Assembly (NCBI RefSeq): GCF_001685415.1
Contig: NZ_CP014989.1
Span: forward strand, 3,100,001 to 3,164,000
DNA length: 64,000 nt
Reading direction: 5' to 3'
Source: Serinicoccus hydrothermalis
GTDB taxonomy: Bacteria > Actinomycetota > Actinomycetes > Actinomycetales > Dermatophilaceae
Below are positions 1 through 7,836 of this stretch, in pieces. Made by a program: the position numbers and the translations under genes. Under the pieces are notes generated by a model. The model was not told the origin of the DNA and made no database searches. It saw nothing but the letters and a program-made list of their open reading frames with translations. The first letter of the stretch is position 1; each line of letters opens with the position of its first letter.

Positions 1-10
1 GGTCTCCTTC
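1..10 (-). promoter_or_regulatory. Ribosome binding site of a gene starting just outside the window
   Basis: Read on the minus strand the first ten bases are GAAGGAGACC, a strong Shine-Dalgarno about 60 bases past the stop of the sigma factor gene. The next gene of that operon therefore starts just left of the window. For an ECF sigma factor an anti-sigma or membrane partner would be usual, but it cannot be seen. Confidence 0.55.
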
Positions 11-68
11 GGTGCGGTGGTGCGCAGGTGGTGCGGGTGTGCCGGGCCGCGGGGTCCGGCGGAGGGGT

Positions 69-614
69 CTAGTGGTCGTGCTCCCAGGCCTCGCGCAGGC
101 GGGCGCGGGCCCGGGAGAGCGCGGCGGCGGCCCCGCCGCGGGTGAGGCCGAGCGCCTGGGCCAGGCCTTCTCCGTCGAGGCCCTCCCACGCGTGGAGCAT
201 GAGGATGGAGCGGTCCCGGGTGCTGAGTCGCGACATCGCCCGGCGGACCTCGTCGTCGGCCATGACCAGGTCGGCGGGGTCGACGCTGCGCACGTGCAGG
301 TCACCCTCCTCCTGCCCGGAGTAGTCCGACAGCAGCGTCAGCGTGGGCTTGCGGCGGTGGTTGGCCAGGACGTAGGAGGCCGTGCGGTAGAGCCACGGCA
401 GCTCGTAGTCGGCCGGGATCTTCTCCCGGCGGCGCCAGGCGGTCGCGAAGACCTCGGCGGTGAGGTCCTCCACGTCGTCCCGTGCCGCGCGCCGGGTGAG
501 GTAACGGTGCACCTGGGTCGCGTGCTGGGCGAAGAAGGAGTCGAACCAGGTCGCGTCCCGGGGGGTCCCGGTCGTCCCCGTGCCGGGCTGGTCCCCGGCG
601 AGGCGTAGCGGCAT
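69..614 (-). CDS. ECF-type RNA polymerase sigma factor
   Basis: This 181-residue protein has the size and two-domain layout of an extracytoplasmic-function sigma factor, which directs RNA polymerase to a small stress regulon. Region 2 spans roughly residues 22-85, with the conserved DVEDLTAEVFATAWRR stretch that binds core polymerase and the -10 element. Region 4 (about 120-175) contains LSTRDRSILMLHAWEGL and the helix-turn-helix ALGLTRGGAAAALSRARARL, which reads the -35. The start is set by AGGAGG seven bases upstream. A second gene, probably a regulator such as an anti-sigma factor, follows outside the window. The target regulon cannot be inferred. Confidence 0.9.
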   Translation of the reverse strand: MPLRLAGDQPGTGTTGTPRDATWFDSFFAQHATQVHRYLTRRAARDDVEDLTAEVFATAWRRREKIPADYELPWLYRTASYVLANHRRKPTLTLLSDYSGQEEGDLHVRSVDPADLVMADDEVRRAMSRLSTRDRSILMLHAWEGLDGEGLAQALGLTRGGAAAALSRARARLREAWEHDH

Positions 615-740
615 CGCTCCTCCTGGTGGCTGCGGCGGGCCCGGTCGGCCCGTCCACCTGCACTATGTCCGGCCCCGACCCGGTGTTGCAGGCGCCGCTC
701 CGCAGCGGTGACGGCGGCGGGCATACCCAGGAGGAAAAGA

Positions 741-772
741 AGGACGGGCACCGGTCTCCCGGTGCCCGTCCT
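741..772 (-). terminator. Rho-independent terminator of tRNA-Tyr
   Basis: A perfect 14-bp stem (741-754 with 759-772) and a four-base loop are followed on the minus strand by the T-rich run TTCTTTTCC. It lies immediately downstream of the tRNA-Tyr 3' end and before the sigma factor gene. Confidence 0.9.
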
Positions 773-779
773 CGGTGGG

Positions 780-862
780 TGGCAGGTGCAGGATTCGAAC
801 CTGCGTAGGCGTAAGCCGACGGATTTACAGTCCGCTTCCATTGGCCGCTCGGACAACCTGCC
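780..862 (-). tRNA. tRNA-Tyr (GTA)
   Basis: On the minus strand the cloverleaf has acceptor arms GGCAGGT and ACCTGCC, anticodon loop CTGTAAA (anticodon GTA), the long variable arm typical of class II bacterial tRNA-Tyr, and a T-loop with TTCGAAT. The discriminator is A. The 3' CCA is not encoded. Confidence 0.96.
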
Positions 863-884
863 GTGCGCGCTGAGCGCGGGTGAC

Positions 885-914
885 ATGCTAACAGTCACAC
901 CCCCGGTGGTCCGA
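885..914 (-). promoter_or_regulatory. Promoter of tRNA-Tyr
   Basis: On the minus strand TCGGAC, an 18-base spacer and TAGCAT lie 22 bases before the tRNA 5' end. The spacing matches the other tRNA, ribosomal and rpoB promoters in this window. Confidence 0.55.
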
Positions 915-958
915 ACCCGCGAGCGGGCCGCCACCGACACGACACAGGAGGTATGCCC

Positions 959-1456
959 ATGGCCGACTCGTCCTTCGACATCGTCAGCAAGGTCGATCAC
1001 CAGGAGGTCGCCAACGCCGTCAACCAGGCGGCCAAGGAGATCGGCAACCGTTACGACTTCCGCAACGTCGGCGCCCGGGTGGAGCTGTCCGGCGAGAGCA
1101 TCTCGATGGCCGCCAACAGCGAGGAGCGCTGCAAGGCGGTGCTCGACGTGCTGCAGACCAAGCTGGTCAAGCGCGGGGTCTCGCTGAAGCACCTCGACTA
1201 CACGCACGACGGCGAGCCGTACGCCTCGGGCAAGGAGTTCCGGCTGGAGGCCGGGCTCAAGAGCGGCATCTCCTCGGAGAACGCCAAGAAGATCGGCAAG
1301 ATCATCCGGGACGAGGGGCCCAAGGGCGTGAAGTCGCAGATCCAGGGCGACGAGCTGCGGGTGACCTCCAAGTCGCGCGACGACCTGCAGGCGGTGCAGC
1401 GGCTGCTCAAGGAGAAGGACCTCGACGTGGCGCTGCAGTTCACCAACTACCGCTGA
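959..1456 (+). CDS. yajQ: YajQ-family nucleotide-binding protein (UPF0234)
   Basis: This 165-residue cytoplasmic protein belongs to the YajQ family: two ferredoxin-like domains that bind nucleotides or nucleic acid. Some members bind cyclic di-GMP and act in transcription control, as shown in Xanthomonas and Pseudomonas. The family opening [10 protein letters not shown], the NAAKEI-type helix and the end [10 protein letters not shown] are all present, and length is normal. AGGAGG at 946-951 selects the ATG at 959 rather than the one at 953, which is almost touching the ribosome site. It is a single gene, divergent from tRNA-Tyr. Its role in this organism is unknown. Confidence 0.9.
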   Translation: MADSSFDIVSKVDHQEVANAVNQAAKEIGNRYDFRNVGARVELSGESISMAANSEERCKAVLDVLQTKLVKRGVSLKHLDYTHDGEPYASGKEFRLEAGLKSGISSENAKKIGKIIRDEGPKGVKSQIQGDELRVTSKSRDDLQAVQRLLKEKDLDVALQFTNYR

Positions 1457-1515
1457 GCGGCCACCGCCACCGGCCACCGCCGGCTCTGGCTGGCTGGAAC
1501 CACCGACCACCGCCG

Positions 1516-1567
1516 GAATTCGACCTTGGGTTTCATCGCCATGGCGACGAAACCCAAGGTCGAATTC
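1516..1567. terminator. 52-bp near-perfect palindrome between convergent genes
   Basis: Outer arms of 19 bp (1516-1534 and 1549-1567, beginning GAATTCGACCTTGGG) are perfect. One A/C mismatch follows, then the central palindrome TCGCCATGGCGA. It sits between the end of yajQ and the end of the convergent efflux gene and probably terminates both. Its length, AT content and lack of a U-run are unusual for this genome. Confidence 0.75.
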
Positions 1568-1592
1568 GGGGATGGGCGACCCGGCGGGGCGG

Positions 1593-3110
1593 TCAGCGCT
1601 CCGCGTGCCGGAGCGTGACCCAGCCGACCAGCGCGGCGACCGCCACGAGGACGGCACCCGCGGTGCTCGTGACCCCGACGCCGGCGTCGAAGGCGGCGCG
1701 GGCCGCCTCGAGCAGGGCCGGGTCGCCGGTCCGCTCCGCCGCGGCGGCGGCACCGCCCAGCGTCTCGCGGGCCGCCGCGGCCGACGCCTCGTCGGTGCCG
1801 GCGGGGATGTGCAGCGAGGACCGGTAGACGGCCGTGAGGAGCCCGCCCAGCACGGTGGTGCCGAGCACCGCGCCGAACTCGTATGCCGTCTCGCTCACCG
1901 CCGAGGCGGCGCCGGCCTTCGCCGGGGGCACGGCCGTGAGGATCTGGTCGTTGGAGATCGTCTCGGCGGCGCCGATGCCCATCCCGAGCAGCGCGAAGGA
2001 GATCGCGATCTGGGGGATCGTCGTCGCGGTGCCGCCCAGGCTGAGCAGGGCGTAGGCCACGAAGGAGAAGGTCAGCCCGCCCACGACCGCGACCGCCGGA
2101 CGCACGTGGCGCACCACGCGGACCACGAGGAGCCCGGCGGCGATCATGGCCAGGACGCCCGGGACGAGCACGAGGGAGGCCTCGAGCGGGGGCATACCCT
2201 CGACGAGCTGCAGGTGCTGGGTGACGAAGAAGAGGAAGCCGGTCAGCGCCACGATGCTCAGCAGGTTGACCGCCAGGGCGCCGGAGAAGGCGGGCACGGC
2301 GAAGAGTCGCACGTCGAGCATCGGGTTGACCGAGCGGCGCATCCGGCGCACGAAGGCGGTGCCGGCGGCCAGCGCGGCGACCAGGGCGGCGACGGAGACA
2401 GCGTCGAGCCCCTCCACCGCGACGTGCTTGAGCGACCAGGCGAGCCCGCCGAGCGCGGCCATGGACAGCGCGATCCCGACGAGGTCGATGCGGCCGGGCG
2501 CCGGGTCGCGGGACTCCCGGATGAGGAAGGGCCCGAGGACGAGCAGCGGCACGAGCACGGGGACGGCCACCAGGAAGACCGAGCCCCAGTGGAAGTGCGC
2601 CAGCAGCACGCCGCCGACCACCGGACCCAGCGCGGCGCCGACGGAGAAGCCGGTGGCCCAAATCGCGATCGCCAGCCGGCGCTGGGACCGGTCGAGGAAC
2701 ATCGTGCGCAGCAGCGAGAGCGTGGCCGGCATGAGGGTGGCGCCGAAGACGCCGAGCCCGACGCGGGCGAGGAGCAGCAGCTCGGCGGTCGGCGCGAAGG
2801 CCGCCAGGACGGAGACGGCGGCGAAGCCGGTGGCGCCGACGAGCAGGACGCGGCGCCGCCCGATCCGGTCGCCGACGGTCCCCATCGTCACGAGCAGCGT
2901 CGCCAGCACCAGCGGGTAGGCGTCGATGAGCCAGAGCTGCTGGGCCGCCGTGGGGGAGAGCGCCTGGGCGATCTGGGGGAGCGCGAAGTTCAGCACCGTG
3001 GTGTCGATGGACACGAGGAGCACCGGGAGCATGAGCACGGCCAGGCCGGCCCAGTCGCGGCGGGTCGCCCGGGGTGCCGTCGCGGGCGGGGTGAGGTCGA
3101 GCGCGGTCAT
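1593..3110 (-). CDS. MFS multidrug efflux transporter, DHA2 (14-helix) family
   Basis: A 505-residue membrane protein of the drug:H+ antiporter-2 family (EmrB/QacA/SmvA-like). Near the N-terminus the first helix carries SIDTTVLNFALPQI. The family loop motif MGTVGDRIGRRRVL follows, and hydrophobic stretches compatible with 14 helices run to the end. It is expected to export cationic or amphipathic compounds using the proton gradient. I chose the ATG at 3110 rather than 3146 because the longer form would run through the operator. There is no Shine-Dalgarno. It is divergent from a TetR repressor with a shared palindromic operator, the classic repressor-pump arrangement. The substrate cannot be predicted. 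Confidence 0.88.
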   Translation of the reverse strand: MTALDLTPPATAPRATRRDWAGLAVLMLPVLLVSIDTTVLNFALPQIAQALSPTAAQQLWLIDAYPLVLATLLVTMGTVGDRIGRRRVLLVGATGFAAVSVLAAFAPTAELLLLARVGLGVFGATLMPATLSLLRTMFLDRSQRRLAIAIWATGFSVGAALGPVVGGVLLAHFHWGSVFLVAVPVLVPLLVLGPFLIRESRDPAPGRIDLVGIALSMAALGGLAWSLKHVAVEGLDAVSVAALVAALAAGTAFVRRMRRSVNPMLDVRLFAVPAFSGALAVNLLSIVALTGFLFFVTQHLQLVEGMPPLEASLVLVPGVLAMIAAGLLVVRVVRHVRPAVAVVGGLTFSFVAYALLSLGGTATTIPQIAISFALLGMGIGAAETISNDQILTAVPPAKAGAASAVSETAYEFGAVLGTTVLGGLLTAVYRSSLHIPAGTDEASAAAARETLGGAAAAAERTGDPALLEAARAAFDAGVGVTSTAGAVLVAVAALVGWVTLRHAER

Positions 3111-3117
3111 GACTAAA

Positions 3118-3141
3118 ACTATACCGTCTGGACGGTTTAGT
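3118..3141. promoter_or_regulatory. TetR operator between divergent genes
   Basis: The inverted repeat has ACCGTC and GACGGT around a central TG, and symmetry extends outward to a 24-bp palindrome with one mismatched pair. It overlaps a minus-strand TATAGT and lies just upstream of the TetR start, so one site could repress both genes. Confidence 0.7.
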
Positions 3142-3162
3142 AGCAACCGTTAGGATGACGCC

Positions 3163-3693
3163 ATGGCCAAGGGTGAACAGACGCGCTCGCGACTGCTCGA
3201 CGCCTTCGAGAACCTCGTCATCGAGCACGGGGAGCGGGCCGGGACCCTCGCCGCCACCGCCGGGGAGGCCGGGGTGTCCAAGGGCGGCCTGCTCTACCAC
3301 TTCGGGTCCAAGGACGCGCTCGTCGAAGGCCTGGCAGACCGGCTCGAGGTCTTCGCCGCCGCCGAGGAGCGGCGGCTGGCAGCCCTCCCGGACGCGCTCG
3401 AGGTCTTCCTGCGCGAGTCGGTGGCCGCGAACCAGCCCTTCGACCGCACCTACCTCGCGCTGCTCAAGCTCGGGCAGCTGGACGAGCACGCGGCGGCGCG
3501 CGAGGCGCTGCTGCGCCTCGACGAGCACTTCCTCGCCGCGCTCACGGAGGCGCTGGGCGACCCCGACCTGGCCCTGCTCGTCCTGCGCGTGAGCGACGGG
3601 ATCTACGTGCGCACCGCCCTGGGCGGCAGCGACGCGCTCCCCGCCGACTCGGTCGACCGGATCCTGGGCCTGCTCGCCACCCTGCCGGGCTGA
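3163..3693 (+). CDS. TetR-family transcriptional repressor of the adjacent efflux pump
   Basis: This 176-residue regulator begins with a canonical TetR helix-turn-helix (residues about 5-50: RSRLLDAFENLV, then AGVSKGGLLYHFGSKDALV). A variable ligand-binding helical domain follows. The neighbouring pump and shared palindrome indicate that it represses the pump and itself until an effector binds. TAGGAT lies six bases before the ATG with no ribosome site, so the transcript is probably leaderless. The ligand is unknown. Confidence 0.88.
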   Translation: MAKGEQTRSRLLDAFENLVIEHGERAGTLAATAGEAGVSKGGLLYHFGSKDALVEGLADRLEVFAAAEERRLAALPDALEVFLRESVAANQPFDRTYLALLKLGQLDEHAAAREALLRLDEHFLAALTEALGDPDLALLVLRVSDGIYVRTALGGSDALPADSVDRILGLLATLPG

Positions 3694-3719
3694 CCGCGTC
3701 CCGTCTACGATCGACACCC

Positions 3720-5054
3720 ATGGCGACCGTGACCGACCAGAGCCTGCCGACGCGCCCGGAGCGCATGGGGCGACTCCCGTACACCCGCAAGCACACCCGG
3801 GTCCTGCTCGGCTCGGGCACCGGCTGGGCGCTGGACGCGATGGACGTCGGGCTCATCTCCTTCGTCGGCCTCGCGATCGCGACCCAGTGGGACCTCACGC
3901 GCACCGAGCAGTCCTGGCTGCTGTCGATCGGCTTCGTCGGGATGGCGCTGGGCGCCACCTTCGGTGGCATGCTCGCGGACCGCTACGGCCGCCGCACCGT
4001 CTTCGCGACCACGCTGCTCGTCTACGGCCTCGCCACGGGCGCGTCGGCGCTGGTCAGCGGGCTGGCGGCGCTGCTCGTGCTGCGCTTCCTCGTCGGCATC
4101 GGGCTCGGTGCCGAGCTGCCGGTCGCCTCGACGCTGGTCAGCGAGCTGTCGCCCACGCGGATCCGCGGGCGCATGGTCGTCCTGCTCGAGTCGTTCTGGG
4201 CGGTGGGCTGGCTGCTCGCGGCGCTCATCGGCTACTTCGTCGTGCCGGCCAGCGACAACGGCTGGCGCTGGGCGTTCGCGCTCGGGCTCGTCCCGGCGAT
4301 CTACGCCGTCGTCATCCGTTGGGGTATGCCCGAGTCCCCGCTCTTCCTCGAGCGCCGCGGTCGCGAGACCCAGGCGGAGGAGGTGGTGCGCTCCTTCGAG
4401 GAGTCCGCCGGGGTCCCGCACGAGCAGAGCCGGCCGCTGCCCGAGGCGCCGCCCCGGAGCGCGGGGGCGCTCTGGTCCCCGGCATACCGGGTGCGCACCG
4501 TCGGCATCTGGGTGGTGTGGTTCTGCGTCAACTTCTCCTACTACGGCGCCTTCATCTGGCTGCCGACCCTGCTCTACGCGCAGGGCTTCGACCTGGTGCG
4601 CTCGTTCGGCTACACCCTGGTCATCACCCTCGCCCAGCTCCCCGGGTATGCCCTCGCGGCCGTGCTCGTCGAGGTCTGGGGGAGGAGGGCGACGCTGGCG
4701 ACCTTCCTGCTGGGCTCGGCGGTCTCGGCCGTCTTCTTCGGCTTGTCCGGCGAGGTCTGGCAGATCATCGCCGCCGGTTGCGCCATGAGCTTCTTCAACC
4801 TCGGTGCCTGGGGCGCGCTGTATGCCGTCACCCCGGAGATCTACCCCACCAGCGTGCGCGCGTCCGGGGCGGGCGCCGCGGCGGGCTTCGGCCGCATCGC
4901 CTCGATCGCCGCGCCGCTGCTCGTGCCGGTCATCCTCGGCACCTGGGGCAACGCCGCCCTGTTCACCCTCTTCGGCGCCGCCTTCGTCGTCGGCGCGCTC
5001 GCGGCATACCTCCTGCTGCCGGAGCAGGCCGGCGACGCCCTCGAGACCTCCTGA
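3720..5054 (+). CDS. MFS transporter, sugar/aromatic-acid-type symporter
   Basis: A 444-residue, 12-helix major facilitator. The first helix has WALDAMDVGLISF, the loop 2-3 signature is GGMLADRYGRRTVF, and helices 4-5 carry LVGIGLGAELPVASTLVSE followed by RIRGRM. This places it in the metabolite:H+ symporter branch that includes aromatic-acid and niacin carriers. It imports a small organic acid or vitamin; the substrate is not evident. TACGAT eight bases before the ATG and no Shine-Dalgarno suggest a leaderless mRNA. It stands alone between the TetR gene and rocD. A coupling to ornithine metabolism is possible but unsupported. Confidence 0.85.
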   Translation: MATVTDQSLPTRPERMGRLPYTRKHTRVLLGSGTGWALDAMDVGLISFVGLAIATQWDLTRTEQSWLLSIGFVGMALGATFGGMLADRYGRRTVFATTLLVYGLATGASALVSGLAALLVLRFLVGIGLGAELPVASTLVSELSPTRIRGRMVVLLESFWAVGWLLAALIGYFVVPASDNGWRWAFALGLVPAIYAVVIRWGMPESPLFLERRGRETQAEEVVRSFEESAGVPHEQSRPLPEAPPRSAGALWSPAYRVRTVGIWVVWFCVNFSYYGAFIWLPTLLYAQGFDLVRSFGYTLVITLAQLPGYALAAVLVEVWGRRATLATFLLGSAVSAVFFGLSGEVWQIIAAGCAMSFFNLGAWGALYAVTPEIYPTSVRASGAGAAAGFGRIASIAAPLLVPVILGTWGNAALFTLFGAAFVVGALAAYLLLPEQAGDALETS

Positions 5055-5076
5055 CGCCGGGGTGTCCGATCCATGA

Positions 5077-5108
5077 GTGATGCATAGGTATGCTGGATCA
5101 TGCATGAC
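5077..5108. promoter_or_regulatory. Inverted ATGCAT repeat upstream of rocD
   Basis: GTGATGCAT (5077-5085) and ATGCATGAC (5100-5108) form an 8-of-9 inverted repeat spaced by 14 bases, in an AT-rich patch about 75 bases before rocD. It resembles a dimeric regulator site. The regulator is not identifiable here. Confidence 0.4.
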
Positions 5109-5181
5109 TACACAGCGTGGTGTGGTCGTGCGCACCGATGCGCCGCACCGACCCGCCCCACGTGACCCCTAGGATGACCGC

Positions 5182-6402
5182 ATGACTGAGCTGTCCACGA
5201 ACCAGGCCTACATCGACCTCGAGGACAAGGTCGCCGCCCACAACTACAGCCCGCTTCCGGTGGTCGTCGAGCATGCCGAGGGCATTCACGTCACCGACGT
5301 CGAGGGCAACACCTACATCGACGCGCTGTCCGGCTACTCGGCCCTCAACTTCGGCCACCGCCACCCCGCTCTGGTGCAGGCGGCCAAGGACCAGCTCGAC
5401 CGCTCCACCCTGACCTCCCGGGCCTTCCACAACGACCAGCTCGGTCCGTTCTGCGAGTCCCTGGCCGAGCTCGTCGGCAAGGACATGATCCTGCCGATGA
5501 ACACCGGCGCCGAGGCGGTCGAGACCGCGCTGAAGATCGCCCGCAAGTGGGCATACCAGGTCAAGGGCGTGCCGGACGGCCAGGCCGAGATCATCGTCAT
5601 GGACGGCAACTTCCACGGCCGCACGACGACGATCATCTCCTTCTCCGACGACCCGGAGGCGCACGACCACTACGGCCCCTACACCCCCGGCTTCGTCGCG
5701 GTGCCCTACGGCGACCTCGCCGCGATCGAGGCCGCGATCACGGACAACACCGCCGCCGTCCTCGTCGAGCCGATCCAGGGCGAGCAGGGCGTCATGATCC
5801 CCAAGGAGGGCTACCTGCCCGGCCTGCGCGAGCTGTGCACGAGCAAGAACGTCCTCATGATCGCCGACGAGATCCAGTCCGGCCTCGGCCGCACCGGGAC
5901 CTCGCTGGCCTGCGAGTACGAGGGCGTCGAGGCCGACATGTACACCCTCGGCAAGGCGCTCGGCGGCGGCATCGTGCCGGTCTCGGCGGTCGCCGCCGAC
6001 GCCGAGGTCATGAATGTCATCACCCCCGGCACGCACGGCTCGACCTTCGGCGGCAACCCGCTGGCCGCCGCGGTCGGCAAGGCGGTCGTCGACCTGCTGG
6101 CGACCGGCGAGCACCAGGCGCACGCCAAGGAGCTGGAGTCGGTCTTCGCCGACGAGCTCGGCAAGCTGGTCGGCCAGGGCGCCGAGACGGTCCGGGTGCG
6201 CGGCCTGTGGGCCGGCATCGACATCGACCCGGAGCTCATGACGGGCAAGGAGGCGTGCAAGGCGCTGGCCAAGAAGGGCGTCCTCGCCAAGGACACCCAC
6301 GGCTCGACCATCCGCCTCGCCCCGCCGCTGACCATCACCGCGGACGAGCTGCGGCAGGTCACCGACGCGCTCGCCGCCGTGCTCGCGGAGGCCCGCGGCT
6401 GA
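5182..6402 (+). CDS. rocD: Ornithine aminotransferase
   Basis: A 406-residue class III pyridoxal-phosphate aminotransferase that converts ornithine and 2-oxoglutarate to glutamate semialdehyde and glutamate, linking arginine catabolism to proline and glutamate. Family features are YSALNFGHRHP near residue 52, NTGAEAVETALKIARKW (107-123), the cofactor aspartate in ADEIQSG (D229) and the Schiff-base lysine in TLGKALGGG (K258). Length matches RocD. TAGGAT six bases before the ATG suggests leaderless transcription, and an inverted repeat lies further upstream. N-acetylornithine or 4-aminobutyrate aminotransferases are relatives, but the GYSALNFGHRHP and FHGRTTTIIS segments favour RocD. Confidence 0.93.
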   Translation: MTELSTNQAYIDLEDKVAAHNYSPLPVVVEHAEGIHVTDVEGNTYIDALSGYSALNFGHRHPALVQAAKDQLDRSTLTSRAFHNDQLGPFCESLAELVGKDMILPMNTGAEAVETALKIARKWAYQVKGVPDGQAEIIVMDGNFHGRTTTIISFSDDPEAHDHYGPYTPGFVAVPYGDLAAIEAAITDNTAAVLVEPIQGEQGVMIPKEGYLPGLRELCTSKNVLMIADEIQSGLGRTGTSLACEYEGVEADMYTLGKALGGGIVPVSAVAADAEVMNVITPGTHGSTFGGNPLAAAVGKAVVDLLATGEHQAHAKELESVFADELGKLVGQGAETVRVRGLWAGIDIDPELMTGKEACKALAKKGVLAKDTHGSTIRLAPPLTITADELRQVTDALAAVLAEARG

Positions 6403-6422
6403 GCGCTCCCCTGCCCGTCCTC

Positions 6423-7268
6423 GTGACGGGCGTCGTCCTGGCCCCGCTCGGCCTGGTCCTGCCCGGGCTGCTGCTCCGGTATGCCGGGACCCGGCTCGCG
6501 CGGGGCCGTCGCGACGCCGACACCCGCGGCGCGCTCACCGGTGGCGTCGCCACGCTGCTCGTGCCCGTCGTCGGCCTGCTCCTGCTGGGGTATGCCTCCG
6601 CCCCCGTCCTCGTCGGCCTGGGCGCGGGTCTGATCCTCCTCGCGGCGTGGCCGGGGCTCGTCATGGTGCTGCTCCTGGCCCGGCGCTGGTGGCTGTGCCG
6701 GCGCCCGGTGTCGGCGGACCGCCGCGCCGTCATCGTGCTCGGGGCCCCGGTGCCGGACGGCGAGGTGGGGGAGGAGCTCGCCGCCCGTCTGCGTGGTGGC
6801 CTCACCGCGCTCGCCCGGCTCACGGCGCTCGGCTCCGGCGCGGTCGGAGCGGCGGTGCTGCCGCTGGTCCTGACCGGGGGACGCGCCCGGGGGGAGCGCC
6901 CGGCCGAGGCGGAGGCCATGGCGCGCTGGGTCCGCGCGCAGGACCCCGAAACCCCGCTGATCCTCGAGGACCGGGCCGCGACCACGGAGGACAACCTCCT
7001 GCTGTCGACCCGGCTGCTGCAGGAGCAGGGCTGCCCGCCGCCCTACGCGGTCGTGACCAGCGCCTACCACGCCGCCCGCACCAGCCTGCTCGTCGCCCGG
7101 CACCGGCTGCCGCTGCAGGTGGTCGGGGTGCGGGTCCCGATCGACTCCCCGGTCGGGGCATACCTGCGCGAGCTGCTCATCGTGCTCAAGGAGGCGCGCC
7201 GGCCGCACCTCGTGGCGGGGCTGGTGGTCCTCGGGGGCGCGCTGCTGGCGGGGGTCCTCGCCCGCTGA
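6423..7268 (+). CDS. YdcF/SanA-like DUF218 membrane protein
   Basis: A 281-residue protein with three or four hydrophobic segments in the first 100 residues, then a soluble DUF218 domain with AVIVLGAPV, LTGGRARGERPAEAEAM, LEDRAATTEDNL and VVTSAYHAARTSLL, and a C-terminal hydrophobic helix. DUF218 proteins (ElyC, SanA, YdcF) are linked to envelope maintenance and polyprenyl-lipid metabolism, with no settled activity. It begins 20 bases past rocD. GTG at 6423 is the first plausible start, with no clear ribosome site, so it may be coupled to rocD translation. Confidence 0.75.
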   Translation: MTGVVLAPLGLVLPGLLLRYAGTRLARGRRDADTRGALTGGVATLLVPVVGLLLLGYASAPVLVGLGAGLILLAAWPGLVMVLLLARRWWLCRRPVSADRRAVIVLGAPVPDGEVGEELAARLRGGLTALARLTALGSGAVGAAVLPLVLTGGRARGERPAEAEAMARWVRAQDPETPLILEDRAATTEDNLLLSTRLLQEQGCPPPYAVVTSAYHAARTSLLVARHRLPLQVVGVRVPIDSPVGAYLRELLIVLKEARRPHLVAGLVVLGGALLAGVLAR

Positions 7269-7409
7269 CCACGCCTGTGCACCTCCTGGTGCCGAGGCAT
7301 GCGTCCTACCCGTCGTGGGGACGACCGGTGTGACACCACCTGCTGCACAAGCCTGCCCGGAGCGGCTCGGGCGGCACCTCCCGCCTCCCCGTGCACCCTT
7401 GCGCCTGCC

Positions 7410-7437
7410 TTGGTCATGTGGTCTACTACTCTAGTAA
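7410..7437 (+). promoter_or_regulatory. Probable promoter/operator of the GntR-ABC operon
   Basis: TTGGTC and TAGTAA are separated by 16 bases just upstream of the GntR gene. The AT-rich, partly symmetrical TACTACTCTAGTA overlaps the -10 and would suit autoregulation by a YtrA-type repressor. Confidence 0.35.
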
Positions 7438-7455
7438 CTAACCAAGGAGGCGAGA

Positions 7456-7836
7456 GTGATCGAGGAAGGCCGGCCGATCTTCGTGCAGATCGCGGAGAGC
7501 ATCGAGGGCTCGATCGTCGACGGCACCCTCGCCGAGGAGGAGCGGGCGCCCTCGATCAACGAGCTCGCCGCCTTCCACCGGATCAACCCGGCCACCGCCG
7601 CCAAGGGCATCAACCAGCTCGTCGACGACGGCGTGCTCTACAAGCGGCGCGGCGTCGGGATGTTCGTCGCCGAGGGCGCCCGCGCCACGTTGCTGGCCCG
7701 GCGGACCACGGACTTCGCCGCCGCGTATGTCGACCCGATGCTGACCGAGGCACGTCGCCTCGGTCTCGGGCCGGACGACGTGGCGGCCCTCATCGCCCAG
7801 CGGAGCGCAGGGACCACCAGGAAGGAGCCGAGCTGA
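7456..7836 (+). CDS. GntR-family regulator, YtrA type
   Basis: A short 126-residue regulator consisting mainly of a GntR winged helix (about residues 10-75: PIFVQIAESIEGSIVDG, then APSINELAAFHRINPATAAKGINQLVDDG and a YKRRGVGMFVA wing), with a brief C-terminal tail and no large effector domain. This is the YtrA class, which normally represses its own ABC transporter operon in response to cell-envelope antibiotics. GTG start with AAGGAGG five bases upstream. The stop overlaps the following ATPase start (TGATG), so the two are translationally coupled. Confidence 0.9.
   Translation: MIEEGRPIFVQIAESIEGSIVDGTLAEEERAPSINELAAFHRINPATAAKGINQLVDDGVLYKRRGVGMFVAEGARATLLARRTTDFAAAYVDPMLTEARRLGLGPDDVAALIAQRSAGTTRKEPS

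Noticed and set aside
1572-3116. Long plus-strand frame opposite the efflux gene, rich in Arg, Gly, Glu and His
   Set aside because: Low-complexity composition typical of the antisense frame of a membrane protein gene; it crosses the palindromic operator region and has no domain.
5098-5181. Small open frames upstream of rocD suggesting a leader peptide
   Set aside because: No run of arginine or ornithine-related codons, no ribosome site, and a leaderless-type promoter directly before rocD.
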